Shown piece after piece: positions 1 to 6,339 of a stretch of DNA of 21,985 bases. The stretch is from Acidobacteriaceae bacterium UBA1795 (lineage in GTDB: Bacteria > Acidobacteriota > Terriglobia > Terriglobales > Acidobacteriaceae), in assembly GCA_002314435.1 (NCBI GenBank), contig DCFV01000150.1, forward strand, positions 1 through 21,985, written 5' to 3'. The notes under the pieces are model-generated. The model was not told the DNA's origin. It worked only from the letters and a program-made list of their open reading frames with translations, and made no database searches. Position 1 is the stretch's first letter. Each line of letters opens with the position of its first letter. The translations under genes and the position numbers were made by a program.

Positions 1-76
1 TAACTTCGGTAAGTGACCGGCGGAAAAGTGTGTCCCGCGGGTTAAGATGGCTGTAGAAAGTGAGTGGTTGATCCCC

Positions 77-319
77 ATGAGTATCGAAACGATTGTTGAA
101 GAGATTGACGCGGAGATCGCAAGGCTGGTGCAGGTGCGCGCTCTTCTAGCTAGGACCGGTAAAGCCGCCAAGTTGGTGGAGCGCAAGGCAGGCAAAGCCC
201 CGAAGGTACGCAAGCAGCGCGTGCTGAGCCCTGAGGCGCGCAAGCGGATTGCCGATGCGCAGCGCAAGCGCTGGGCTGCAGCTCGAGCCAAGGCACGCAA
301 GGAAGCGAAGGAAGCGTAG
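77..319 (+). CDS. Small basic Lys/Arg/Ala-rich protein of unknown function
   Basis: This is an 80-residue protein. Its N-terminal third is acidic and probably helical (MSIETIVEEIDAEIARLVQV), consistent with a short coiled coil. The rest is strongly basic: a Lys/Arg-rich linker, then LSPEARKRIADAQRKRWAAA and a Lys/Ala tail. I recognise this architecture from small acidobacterial proteins of unknown function. The basic tail suggests nucleic-acid binding, in the manner of small histone-like proteins, but that is inference. The ATG at 77 is preferred because the helical domain begins there. An in-frame ATG at 47 would add ten residues (MAVESEWLIP), and neither start has a clear Shine-Dalgarno. 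The gene before it lies outside the window. An 8-bp inverted repeat (304-311 with 322-329) straddles its stop codon. Confidence 0.72.
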   Translation: MSIETIVEEIDAEIARLVQVRALLARTGKAAKLVERKAGKAPKVRKQRVLSPEARKRIADAQRKRWAAARAKARKEAKEA

Positions 320-355
320 AGCCTTCGCTCGATGACTGAGATGCAGGGTGATTGC

Positions 356-529
356 CGCCCCTTGGCGATGGAAAGATCGACATCGCAAGGGGCGCGCGTT
401 TCAGGATTGATTGCAGCATCGCAAAAGCAAGTCCCTCGCTCCCTCACCCGAGCGACGAAGACCTGTCGCTGGGGACCCCGATCCGCTTACCCCATGAACG
501 ATGAACTGTTCATGGCTCCCCTCTTTTTG
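356..529 (+). other. Hairpin-rich non-coding stretch ending in a terminator-like stem and T-run
   Basis: Three stems follow one another in the gap between two convergent genes. Stem A pairs 356-370 with 381-394 (14 bp, one bulged G, 10-nt loop). Stem B pairs AGCGAC 451-456 with GTCGCT 465-470. Stem C pairs CCATGAAC 492-499 with GTTCATGG 508-515 and is followed, after a short C-rich spacer, by five T at 524-528. GTCCC 431-435 and GGGAC 472-476 can close stem B from outside. TCGCTC 436-441 can instead pair with GAGCGA 450-455, which excludes stem B. The stretch may be a structured 3' UTR of the small basic gene, or a separate small RNA with stem C as terminator. No promoter is evident. ORFs across it lack protein-like composition. 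Confidence 0.4.
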
Positions 530-548
530 TGTAGGGTTGTGTTCGCGG

Positions 549-584
549 TTCCCCACTCTTGCTGCGCAAGGATGGAGCACCTGC
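549..584. repeat. Dispersed intergenic repeat, copy 1 (imperfect palindrome)
   Basis: A short imperfect palindrome of the form CCCACTCTTG - loop - CAAGGATGGAGCACC resembles the element at 19494-19545 (CCCACCCTTGCCG - loop - CGGCAAGAATGGGGCACCC). Both are intergenic and read the same way on the plus strand. They look like members of an interspersed family that I associate with acidobacterial intergenic DNA. Homology of the two copies was judged by eye. Confidence 0.4.
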
Positions 585-674
585 GTGCATTGCCGGGGAC
601 GCTTCCTGAAAAGCAGTTTCTACGCCAGGGTGAGTGGGCGCAGGGGCCTGACGGCCGTTGCTCTCACTGCGGAC

Positions 675-1946
675 TTACCACATTTCTACAGCGAGTACGT
701 TAGGTGGGCCGGAGTGGCCCTGGATGACCTGTGTCTCGATGACGGCTTCAAGGTTCTTGTGCTCCCAGCCGGGAGGGACCTTGGCGAGCAGCGAGTCGAG
801 ATAGACGGGGTTGTAGAGGATTTCTCCCGCGGCCTCAGTGCCCTCTTCAGAGATTCCGGCGGCAATGATGACGGGCTGGCCGGTGGTGGCGTCGTGGATG
901 CGGGCGACGATGGCATAGTCGCGGGAGAGCTTCTCGTAAGGCAGATCCCAGGCAGTGGCCCACGCGGTGGACGTTGGACTCTTGCGATCGACGAGGAGGG
1001 CGACGCCATCCTTGGACTCAAAGCCGAAGCGGAGCTTCTGGGTGACGCGGAGGGTCCAGATGTTGTCGAAGGCGCCTATTAGGATGACGGGGCCATCGCG
1101 CAGCTGGGAGTAAGTGGCCTCAGAGGCGGGAACGACGTGGAAGGGCTTGTGGTGGCTCTCGAGGGCAGCCACGGTGCGAGTGAGGGTGATGACGTCTGCC
1201 AGGGCAAGGTTGCCGGAGTAATGGAGGCGGACGTAGAGCTGCTCGGGCTGGGGCTTGGGCGGGGTGGCATCGTAGTCGTAGATGGACGCGGAGTCGATGT
1301 TTTTGGCCGGTTCGCCGAGGCAGAAGGTGGCGGGAGTGGCGCTGGAGGTGACTGGCTCCCAGAAGCGCTCGATGTTGGAGGGAGGCGGAGGCAGCACTTC
1401 AGGCCGGTAGCGCATGCCAAGGCCTCCGCCGATGGCGGCGGCAACGAGCGTGGCGGCGGAACCCAACAGCCAGCCGCGAAGGTGAGAGTGCGCGGGCTGG
1501 GGCTCGGATGCGGCCGGGGGAATGGCTGCGTCGGGCAGGACGGGGAGCGGTTCGGCGGCTTCCGGCGCCTCAGAGATGCGGAAGAGGGGGATGTAGGAGC
1601 CGATGGGCAGCTCGACGACCAGCTCGCCGGCGTGGGCGGGGTCGTAATAGTACTGCGAGAGACGCTTGCGTACCTCGCCGGCGGTAATGCGGACGACGGG
1701 GTCGGCGTTAGCATCGTAGGTGGGCGCGCGGCCAAAGACCTCGATGCCGATGCTGCGCTCCTTGAGATCAGCGGAGTTGCCGAGGAGGGTTTGCTCGACG
1801 ACGTAGGCGAGCAGCGCTGGATAACGTTTGCTGTTGGCGAAGAGCGGATGGATCAGGAGACGGTCGAGCTGGGCTCGAACCAGAATGGGGTCAAGCTGAG
1901 TTGGCGTCTGCGCCACCAGGTCTTGCACGGATTTTGGCGACGCCAT
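675..1946 (-). CDS. Membrane-anchored protein with winged-helix-like N-terminal domain; possible ToxR/CadC-like regulator
   Basis: The protein has 423 residues. Residues 24-122 hold a conserved-looking domain (NSKRYPALLAYVVEQTL, LKERSIGIEVFGR, NADPVVRITAGEVRKRLSQY, ELPIGSYIP). Its pattern, with regularly spaced basic residues and a final hairpin-like GSYIPLF, resembles the winged helix of OmpR/CadC-type regulators. A Pro/Ala-rich linker precedes one membrane segment at about 157-179 (GWLLGSAATLVAAAIGGGLG). The roughly 240-residue C-terminal part should then lie outside the cytoplasm; it contains DGPVILIGAFDNIWTLRV and a terminal HKNLEAVIETQVI block. I recognise the family as common in Acidobacteria but know no established function. 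The ATG at 1944-1946 is chosen over an upstream in-frame start because AGGAGA sits 8 nt before it. It is divergent from the GH3 gene, so control of that gene is possible but unproven. Confidence 0.85.
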   Translation of the reverse strand: MASPKSVQDLVAQTPTQLDPILVRAQLDRLLIHPLFANSKRYPALLAYVVEQTLLGNSADLKERSIGIEVFGRAPTYDANADPVVRITAGEVRKRLSQYYYDPAHAGELVVELPIGSYIPLFRISEAPEAAEPLPVLPDAAIPPAASEPQPAHSHLRGWLLGSAATLVAAAIGGGLGMRYRPEVLPPPPSNIERFWEPVTSSATPATFCLGEPAKNIDSASIYDYDATPPKPQPEQLYVRLHYSGNLALADVITLTRTVAALESHHKPFHVVPASEATYSQLRDGPVILIGAFDNIWTLRVTQKLRFGFESKDGVALLVDRKSPTSTAWATAWDLPYEKLSRDYAIVARIHDATTGQPVIIAAGISEEGTEAAGEILYNPVYLDSLLAKVPPGWEHKNLEAVIETQVIQGHSGPPNVLAVEMW

Positions 1947-2174
1947 GGTCCAGTTCTCCTTTGATTTAGCTCCAAGTGCGACAGACAGCAAACCGCCCGC
2001 AAGCGACTCGCCACTGGCCTACGGCAAGGCACGGCGGCGGGAAGCATACGAGCTGAAGATTCGGCCCAGCGCCTGAAGCAGAGGCGGAATCCTACGGGAA
2101 TTGATGGGCCCGAACCTGTGGAAATCCGTGAGATGGTAGGGTCTTTCTTCCCGCACTGCGTATGATACGTCCAG

Positions 2175-2224
2175 TTCACAGGCTTGTCTACGTCGTATTA
2201 AACCCTATTAACCAAGGGTTTTAA
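2175..2224 (+). promoter_or_regulatory. Possible promoter overlapped by an inverted repeat, upstream of the GH3 locus
   Basis: TTCACA (2175-2180) and TATTAA (2196-2201) resemble -35 and -10 boxes but are only 15 nt apart. An inverted repeat overlaps the -10: TTAAACCCT (2198-2206) and AGGGTTTTAA (2215-2224), with an 8-nt centre and one extra T in the right arm. That position would suit a repressor operator. Both elements are seen; their function is inferred. The rest of the 1947-2294 gap shows nothing recognisable. Confidence 0.3.
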
Positions 2225-2294
2225 GTTCATATCCAAGCGAGTGTTACCCGATGAAACCTATTCTCCGCCCTCGCGCACCCCTATATTCGCTGTC

Positions 2295-2454
2295 GGTCCA
2301 GAAAGTGAGCCTTCCGTGTGTGTCTGCGGGCGGTGCAAGCCGACCGAAGTGCAGAACGGAATGGACACTTTCTTGTGATTGCGGCTCCTCGCCCCTCCGG
2401 TTGGTCAGACCTGGAATGAATCCAGGCAGCGACTTTCCGGGGGGCGCTTTTTTT
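2295..2454 (+). ncRNA. Candidate structured RNA or attenuator leader upstream of the GH3 beta-glucosidase
   Basis: A -10-like TATATT (2282-2287) would place a transcription start near G2295, though no good -35 is visible. Two long folds follow. Fold 1 pairs AGAAAGTG 2300-2307 with CACTTTCT 2366-2373, then TTCCG 2312-2316 with CGGAA 2357-2361, CTGC 2324-2327 with GCAG 2351-2354, and CGGT 2331-2334 with ACCG 2343-2346. Fold 2 (2390-2446) is a rod followed by seven T, described separately. The arms nest in order and are separated by internal loops, as in a real RNA. It could be an independent RNA of about 160 nt, or a leader that ends transcription 83 nt before the GH3 start unless read-through occurs. 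It does not match any riboswitch I can recall. Minus-strand ORFs over it look like noise. Confidence 0.45.
2390..2454 (+). terminator. Long rod-shaped intrinsic terminator in the leader of the GH3 gene
   Basis: CGCCCC-T-CCGG (2390-2400) pairs with CCGGGGGGCG (2437-2446), with one bulged T. Inside, after a TT/TT internal loop, GGTC 2403-2406 pairs with GACT 2431-2434 (one G-U). After an AGA/CAGC loop, CCTGGA 2410-2415 pairs with TCCAGG 2421-2426 around the loop ATGAA. The outer G-C arm is followed by CTTTTTTT (2447-2454). A strong stem next to U7 is the signature of a Rho-independent terminator. It lies before a gene rather than after one, which suggests attenuation or the end of a small RNA. 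Confidence 0.6.
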
Positions 2455-2537
2455 GTAGGGAAGATTGTAGTTGGAGCGGGGCAGCGAATCGGACGGCGCA
2501 GTAGGCTGGCCGGTCGTTCGACAGGAGAAGGAAGACG

Positions 2538-4844
2538 ATGTTGAAGTTGAAGACTTTTGCGAAGGCCATCGTGATGCTGGGCTGCGCGCTCGCTGCCACG
2601 AGCGGCGCGACGGCCCAAAGCGCGCCCATCTCCCAGGAGGAGGCGCACCGCCGGGCTTTGGTCCTTCTGAAGCAGATGACGCTGGACGAGAAGATCGGGC
2701 AGATGACCCAGTCGTCCGGAGTGCAAATGCCGATGCTGGGCAGCGACAGGCCGGACGACCTGATTACGCAGGGCAAGGTGGGGTCGGTTCTTTGGCTGAT
2801 CGACGTGAAGGAGATTAACCGGCTGCAGCACCTGGCGGTGGAGAAGTCGCGGCTGCACATTCCGATCCTGTTCGGGTTCGACGTGATTCACGGATACCGG
2901 ACGGTGTTCCCTGTGCCGCTGGCGATGGCGTCGTCGTGGGACCCGAAGGTGGAAGAAGAAGCGCAGCGGCTGGCCGGACAGGACGCGCGGGCGGCGGGTA
3001 TCCAGTGGACCTTTACCCCGATGGTGGATATTGCGCGGGATGCGCGTTGGGGCCGGATTGTGGAAGGCGCGGGCGAGGACCCTTATCTAGGCTCGGCGAT
3101 GGCGCGGGCGCAGGTGAAGGGTTTTCAAGGGGAGGCACTGGGGCCGGACAGCGTGGTGGCGTGCGTGAAGCACTTTGCGGGCTACGGCGCGGCGGACGGC
3201 GGACGCGACTACGACTCGTCGTATGTGCCGGAAGAACTGATGGAAAACGTGTATCTGCGGCCGTTCCATGCAGCGGAAGAAGCTGGCGCGGGCAGCTTTA
3301 TGAGCGCGTACATGGACCTGAACGACGTTCCGGCGACGGGCAACCGCTGGCTGCTGACGGACGTGCTGCGCAAGGACTGGGGCTTCAAGGGATTTGTGGT
3401 TTCGGATGCGTTTGCGGTGGCGAGCCTGCAGGTGCACGGATTTGCGCGCGATCCGGAAGACGCGGCCTACAAGGCGGCCAGCGCTGGCCTGAACATGGAC
3501 ATGGCCAGCCAGACTTATACGAAGAACCTGGCCAAGGTGGTGAAGGCCGGCAAGATCAGCGAGGCGGATATCGACAAGCTGGTGCTGCCGGTGCTGGAAG
3601 TGAAGTATGAGCTGGGGCTGTTTGATCACCCGTATGTGGATGAGTCGCAAGTGGACGCGGTGCTGAACCGGCCGGAGGGCCTGGCGCTGGAGCGCAAGGT
3701 GGCAGGCCGGTCGATGGTGCTGCTGAAGAATGACAACCACCTGCTGCCGCTGAAGAGGACGGCGAAGAAGGTGGCGGTGATTGGCCCGCTGGCCGACTCG
3801 ACGCGTGACATTGAAGGCGGCTGGACGGTGGAGGGGCTGTTTGGCGGAGCGACGAAGAACCATCCGGTGACGGTGCTGGCGGCGTTGAAAGCGCGGCTGG
3901 GCGCGGACGCGCAGGTGACATTCGTGGCCGGGCCGGAGCCGCAGCGGCTGTATCCATCGCTGTTCGATATGATCCAGGGCAAGAAGCCGGCGGCGCCGCC
4001 GACGGATGCAGAAGCGGCGGAGTGGATTGCGAAGACGAAGGCCGCGACTGCGGATGCGGACCTGGTGGTTGCGGTGATGGGCGAAGGCGCGACGATGAGC
4101 AGCGAGTCAGCGTCGCGGTCGTCGTTTGATCTGCCGGGGATTCAGCAGCAGATGCTGGAGACAGCTGTGGCAAGTGGCAAGCCGGTGGTGCTGGTGCTGG
4201 AGAACGGGCGTCCGCTGGATATTCGCTGGGCCTCGGAGCATGTGGGGGCGATTCTGGAAGCGTGGTATCCGGGCACCGAAGGCGGCAACGCGGTGGCCGA
4301 TGTGCTGTTTGGCGACGTGAACCCCGGAGGCAAACTGCCGGTGAGCTGGCCGCGCGTGGCCGGGCAAGAGCCACTCTACTACAACCACAACTTGACGCAC
4401 GAGCCGGAAGACAGGCCGCAGTTTACGTCGCGGTACTGGGATATCTCGTCGAAGCCGCTGTATCCGTTTGGCTATGGGCTGAGCTACACGACGTTCAAGT
4501 TCGACCAACTGAAGCTCTCGAAGACGAGCGTGAAGGCGGGCGATGCGACGGAGGTGAGCGTGGACGTGACGAACACGGGCTCGACGGCGGGCGATGCCGT
4601 GGCGCAGGTGTACATTCACCAGCGCGCGGGTTCGGCGTCGCGGCCAGTGCGCGAGCTGAAGGGCTTTGCGCGCGTGACACTGAAGCCGGGCGAGACGAAG
4701 ACGCTGAAGTTCCCGCTGGGCAAGGCGGAGCTGGAATTCTGGAGCCCGCAGACGAAGGCGTGGGGCGTGGAGCCGGGGACGTTTGACGTGTGGGCCGGTG
4801 AGGACTCGACGGCGGCGCTGCATGCGGAGCTGGCGGTGGAGTAA
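2538..4844 (+). CDS. bglX: Secreted glycoside hydrolase family 3 beta-glucosidase (BglX type)
   Basis: This 768-residue protein matches the length of E. coli BglX. GH3 enzymes of this kind remove terminal beta-D-glucosyl residues from oligosaccharides by a retaining mechanism. Residues 1-27 are a signal peptide ending near ATAQSA, so the enzyme is exported. The (beta/alpha)8 domain spans about 30-370, with KHFAGYGAADGGRDY near 211-225 and the nucleophile D290 in GFVVSDAFAV. The second domain (about 385-630) has VLLKN, GEGATMSSESASRSS with the likely acid/base E523, and the substrate-loop phrase YPGTEGG. A C-terminal fibronectin-III-like domain starts after GYGLSYTTF. The start at 2538 has AGGAG at 2523-2527. 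No frame break is seen. Exact substrate cannot be told, and some family members act on xylosides. The leader RNA upstream and the terminator downstream frame it as a single-gene unit. Confidence 0.95.
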   Translation: MLKLKTFAKAIVMLGCALAATSGATAQSAPISQEEAHRRALVLLKQMTLDEKIGQMTQSSGVQMPMLGSDRPDDLITQGKVGSVLWLIDVKEINRLQHLAVEKSRLHIPILFGFDVIHGYRTVFPVPLAMASSWDPKVEEEAQRLAGQDARAAGIQWTFTPMVDIARDARWGRIVEGAGEDPYLGSAMARAQVKGFQGEALGPDSVVACVKHFAGYGAADGGRDYDSSYVPEELMENVYLRPFHAAEEAGAGSFMSAYMDLNDVPATGNRWLLTDVLRKDWGFKGFVVSDAFAVASLQVHGFARDPEDAAYKAASAGLNMDMASQTYTKNLAKVVKAGKISEADIDKLVLPVLEVKYELGLFDHPYVDESQVDAVLNRPEGLALERKVAGRSMVLLKNDNHLLPLKRTAKKVAVIGPLADSTRDIEGGWTVEGLFGGATKNHPVTVLAALKARLGADAQVTFVAGPEPQRLYPSLFDMIQGKKPAAPPTDAEAAEWIAKTKAATADADLVVAVMGEGATMSSESASRSSFDLPGIQQQMLETAVASGKPVVLVLENGRPLDIRWASEHVGAILEAWYPGTEGGNAVADVLFGDVNPGGKLPVSWPRVAGQEPLYYNHNLTHEPEDRPQFTSRYWDISSKPLYPFGYGLSYTTFKFDQLKLSKTSVKAGDATEVSVDVTNTGSTAGDAVAQVYIHQRAGSASRPVRELKGFARVTLKPGETKTLKFPLGKAELEFWSPQTKAWGVEPGTFDVWAGEDSTAALHAELAVE

Positions 4845-4875
4845 CAGCCAGTGAACAGTGGACCGGTAGACAGGG

Positions 4876-4911
4876 GCAGGCCCGCGCTTGGCGCGGGCCT
4901 GCTGTTTTTTT
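4876..4911 (+). terminator. Intrinsic terminator of the GH3 gene
   Basis: A perfect 12-bp stem, GCAGGCCCGCGC (4876-4887) with GCGCGGGCCTGC (4891-4902), has a TTG loop and is followed by TGTTTTTTT. It lies 31 nt after the GH3 stop codon. The left flank has no A-run, so it should not act for the convergent anti-sigma gene. The remaining bases to 5098 hold nothing recognisable. Confidence 0.92.
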
Positions 4912-5098
4912 GCGAAGGAAGAGTATTGGTTTTTCTAAAGGCTGGGCGACTTCGTGTTACTAAGCCGGTTCGGTGAGTGAATCGGCGATTTCGCGTAAAT
5001 CCAGAATCCATTCTGACGCAATCGGCGTTTGCAGCTACCAACCTACTGGAATCCAAAAGTCATGGCAGTTCGGTGGGACTGTTTGTGCCGGCCCCCAA

Positions 5099-5680
5099 TT
5101 ACCATGCGCTCGGACCAGGCAGAGTCCGGGTATGGCAAAAGGTGTATTCGCCGAGCAGGCTCTCCGAACCCGACTCGTCAACATCGATGAGCCGCGCAAC
5201 CATGGTGCTTGTCGGCGCCGCTTTGGCGAAGGTAATCGACTGCTGCCATAACACACTGCTCGCAGCAGGTTCAAATGGGATGTCGCAGAGCCGGAAATGT
5301 TCGACCCCGTCGGGATCGCAGAGGCTAAGATCGACTTTCTTTGCGGCGTCGAGGTTTGCAACAAGGCGTCCGACGAGCAGGTCGTCCTGAGCGGTGACGG
5401 TGCACTGGACGCTTCCCCCCGCAGGCGGGGCATACTGGCGAACGCGCAGGCCCTGCTCTTCAGCCCGCTTCAGGAAGGTCTCGCTCACCACTGTCAAGAG
5501 TGCGCCCTCGCGTGTAACGGCACTCAATTCTTCAGCGAGCGCGATGGCCCAGTCAAGCCGCATTCCGCACTCCTCGCAGGCGAAGAGATGCTCTTCTACC
5601 GATTCTTCTTCCTCAGCATCGAGCGTTCCAAGCCAGTATTCGGCGAGGGTAGCGATATCCAGGAGCGTGGAGCAACTCAT
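5099..5680 (-). CDS. Zinc-binding (ZAS-type) anti-sigma factor, apparently cytoplasmic
   Basis: This 193-residue protein is encoded directly after the ECF sigma gene. An N-terminal helix-rich domain contains H31-x3-C35-x2-C38 (EEHLFACEECG), the core of the zinc-binding anti-sigma domain, followed by a helical stretch to about residue 75. Such domains clamp the partner sigma factor and can release it on oxidation or another signal. The rest (about 80-193) looks beta-rich and contains no membrane segment, so this differs from the common membrane-spanning anti-sigmas; the sensory input may be cytoplasmic. Its ATG overlaps the sigma stop codon (ATGA), so translation is probably coupled. The identity of the C-terminal domain is not recognised. 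The gene converges on the GH3 gene. Confidence 0.82.
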   Translation of the reverse strand: MSCSTLLDIATLAEYWLGTLDAEEEESVEEHLFACEECGMRLDWAIALAEELSAVTREGALLTVVSETFLKRAEEQGLRVRQYAPPAGGSVQCTVTAQDDLLVGRLVANLDAAKKVDLSLCDPDGVEHFRLCDIPFEPAASSVLWQQSITFAKAAPTSTMVARLIDVDESGSESLLGEYTFCHTRTLPGPSAW

Positions 5681-6216
5681 AGCGCCACCCCCATGCAGCC
5701 ACGCAGCAGGTGAATGGCGCGATGGCGAATTACCCGCACGTTAGCTTCGGAGACACCGAGGAAGCGGGCTACATCGGCACCGGTCTGCTCGTCGTAAAAC
5801 GACATGGTCACCACCGCCCGTTCACGCTCTTTCAGCTTCTGCACACAATTGGTGAGTTGTTGACGGTCAAGTTGCGGCATTGCAAAAGGGACTGGCGCCA
5901 GTGTATCCACTCCAAATTGTTCGAGGAGCTTTTCCCGCCGGTGAGCATTACGCCGCTGGTCGAGCACGGTCATCCTGCAGGAGCCCAGGACAAAGGACTC
6001 CAGCTTCTCCGACTCACGCAACCGTCCCGCGCGCAGAGCTTGCAGCACAACGATGAGAACCTGTTGCATCAGGTCCTCCGCAGCGTGCTTGTCCCGCAAG
6101 TGGCGCAGGCCGTACCGCCAAATGCGGGGAGCCATCTGCCTGCACAGCTCCGCTTCGGCCTCCGGATCGTTTCCGGAGCCGATTCGAACAGCAAGGTCGG
6201 TGTCGTCAAGTCCCAT
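5677..6216 (-). CDS. ECF-type RNA polymerase sigma factor (sigma-70 family)
   Basis: This 179-residue protein has the two-domain ECF layout. Region 2 spans about 20-92, including the core-binding phrase AAEDLMQQVLIVVLQAL and the -10 recognition helix around FVLGSCRMTVLDQRRN. After a linker, region 4 (about 115-175) carries ERERAVVTMSFYDEQTGADV and a helix-turn-helix, ARFLGVSEANVRVIRHRAIHL, for -35 recognition. There is no C-terminal extension. It should redirect RNA polymerase to a small regulon when freed from the anti-sigma factor encoded by the overlapping next gene. The ATG at 6216 lacks a clear Shine-Dalgarno. A sigma-70-like promoter and a dyad lie just upstream. A divergent cupin-SnoaL gene is a natural first candidate target, by inference only. 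Confidence 0.93.
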   Translation of the reverse strand: MGLDDTDLAVRIGSGNDPEAEAELCRQMAPRIWRYGLRHLRDKHAAEDLMQQVLIVVLQALRAGRLRESEKLESFVLGSCRMTVLDQRRNAHRREKLLEQFGVDTLAPVPFAMPQLDRQQLTNCVQKLKERERAVVTMSFYDEQTGADVARFLGVSEANVRVIRHRAIHLLRGCMGVAL

Positions 6217-6234
6217 TTCAACCAGTACATATTT

Positions 6235-6297
6235 GATGTGTAACGGCGAGCCAACTCGTTACACATCCTGTTATCAACTGCGAATCGATCGTGTCAA
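6235..6297 (-). promoter_or_regulatory. Promoter plus perfect 11-bp dyad upstream of the sigma/anti-sigma operon
   Basis: On the minus strand TTGACA (6297-6292) and GATAAC (6275-6270) are 16 nt apart, a good housekeeping-type promoter with a start near 6262. A perfect inverted repeat, GATGTGTAACG (6235-6245) and CGTTACACATC (6257-6267), with an 11-nt centre, covers the expected start and early transcribed region. It could be a repressor operator, or a hairpin in the sigma mRNA leader ending 18 nt before the start codon. The remaining gap to 6339 has two CGATCG palindromes (6286-6291, 6301-6306). Confidence 0.5.
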
Positions 6298-6339
6298 AAA
6301 CGATCGGGCCGGCATACCGCGACAAACCAAGGAGAACCC

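Noticed and set aside
304..329. 8-bp inverted repeat across the stop codon of the small basic gene, considered as a terminator
   Set aside because: No T-run follows; a better terminator candidate is the stem at 492-515 with T5.
332..1082. Plus-strand ORFs at 332-703 and 501-1082
   Set aside because: They run through the hairpin and repeat region and then antisense to the 675-1946 gene, which has a good start, Shine-Dalgarno and recognisable domains.
2327..2346. GGTGCAAGCCG resembling part of the cobalamin riboswitch core
   Set aside because: The other conserved segments, including the B12 box and CCGCCACTG-like stretch, are not present.
2403..2434. Resemblance of GGTCAG...GGAA...GCAG to SRP (4.5S) RNA helix 8, and of CTGGA...CAGCG to the TPP riboswitch 3' part
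   Set aside because: The pairing differs: here CCTGGA/TCCAGG closes an ATGAA loop, not the short stem with a GGAA-type tetraloop of SRP. The TPP CTGAGA element and remaining core are absent.
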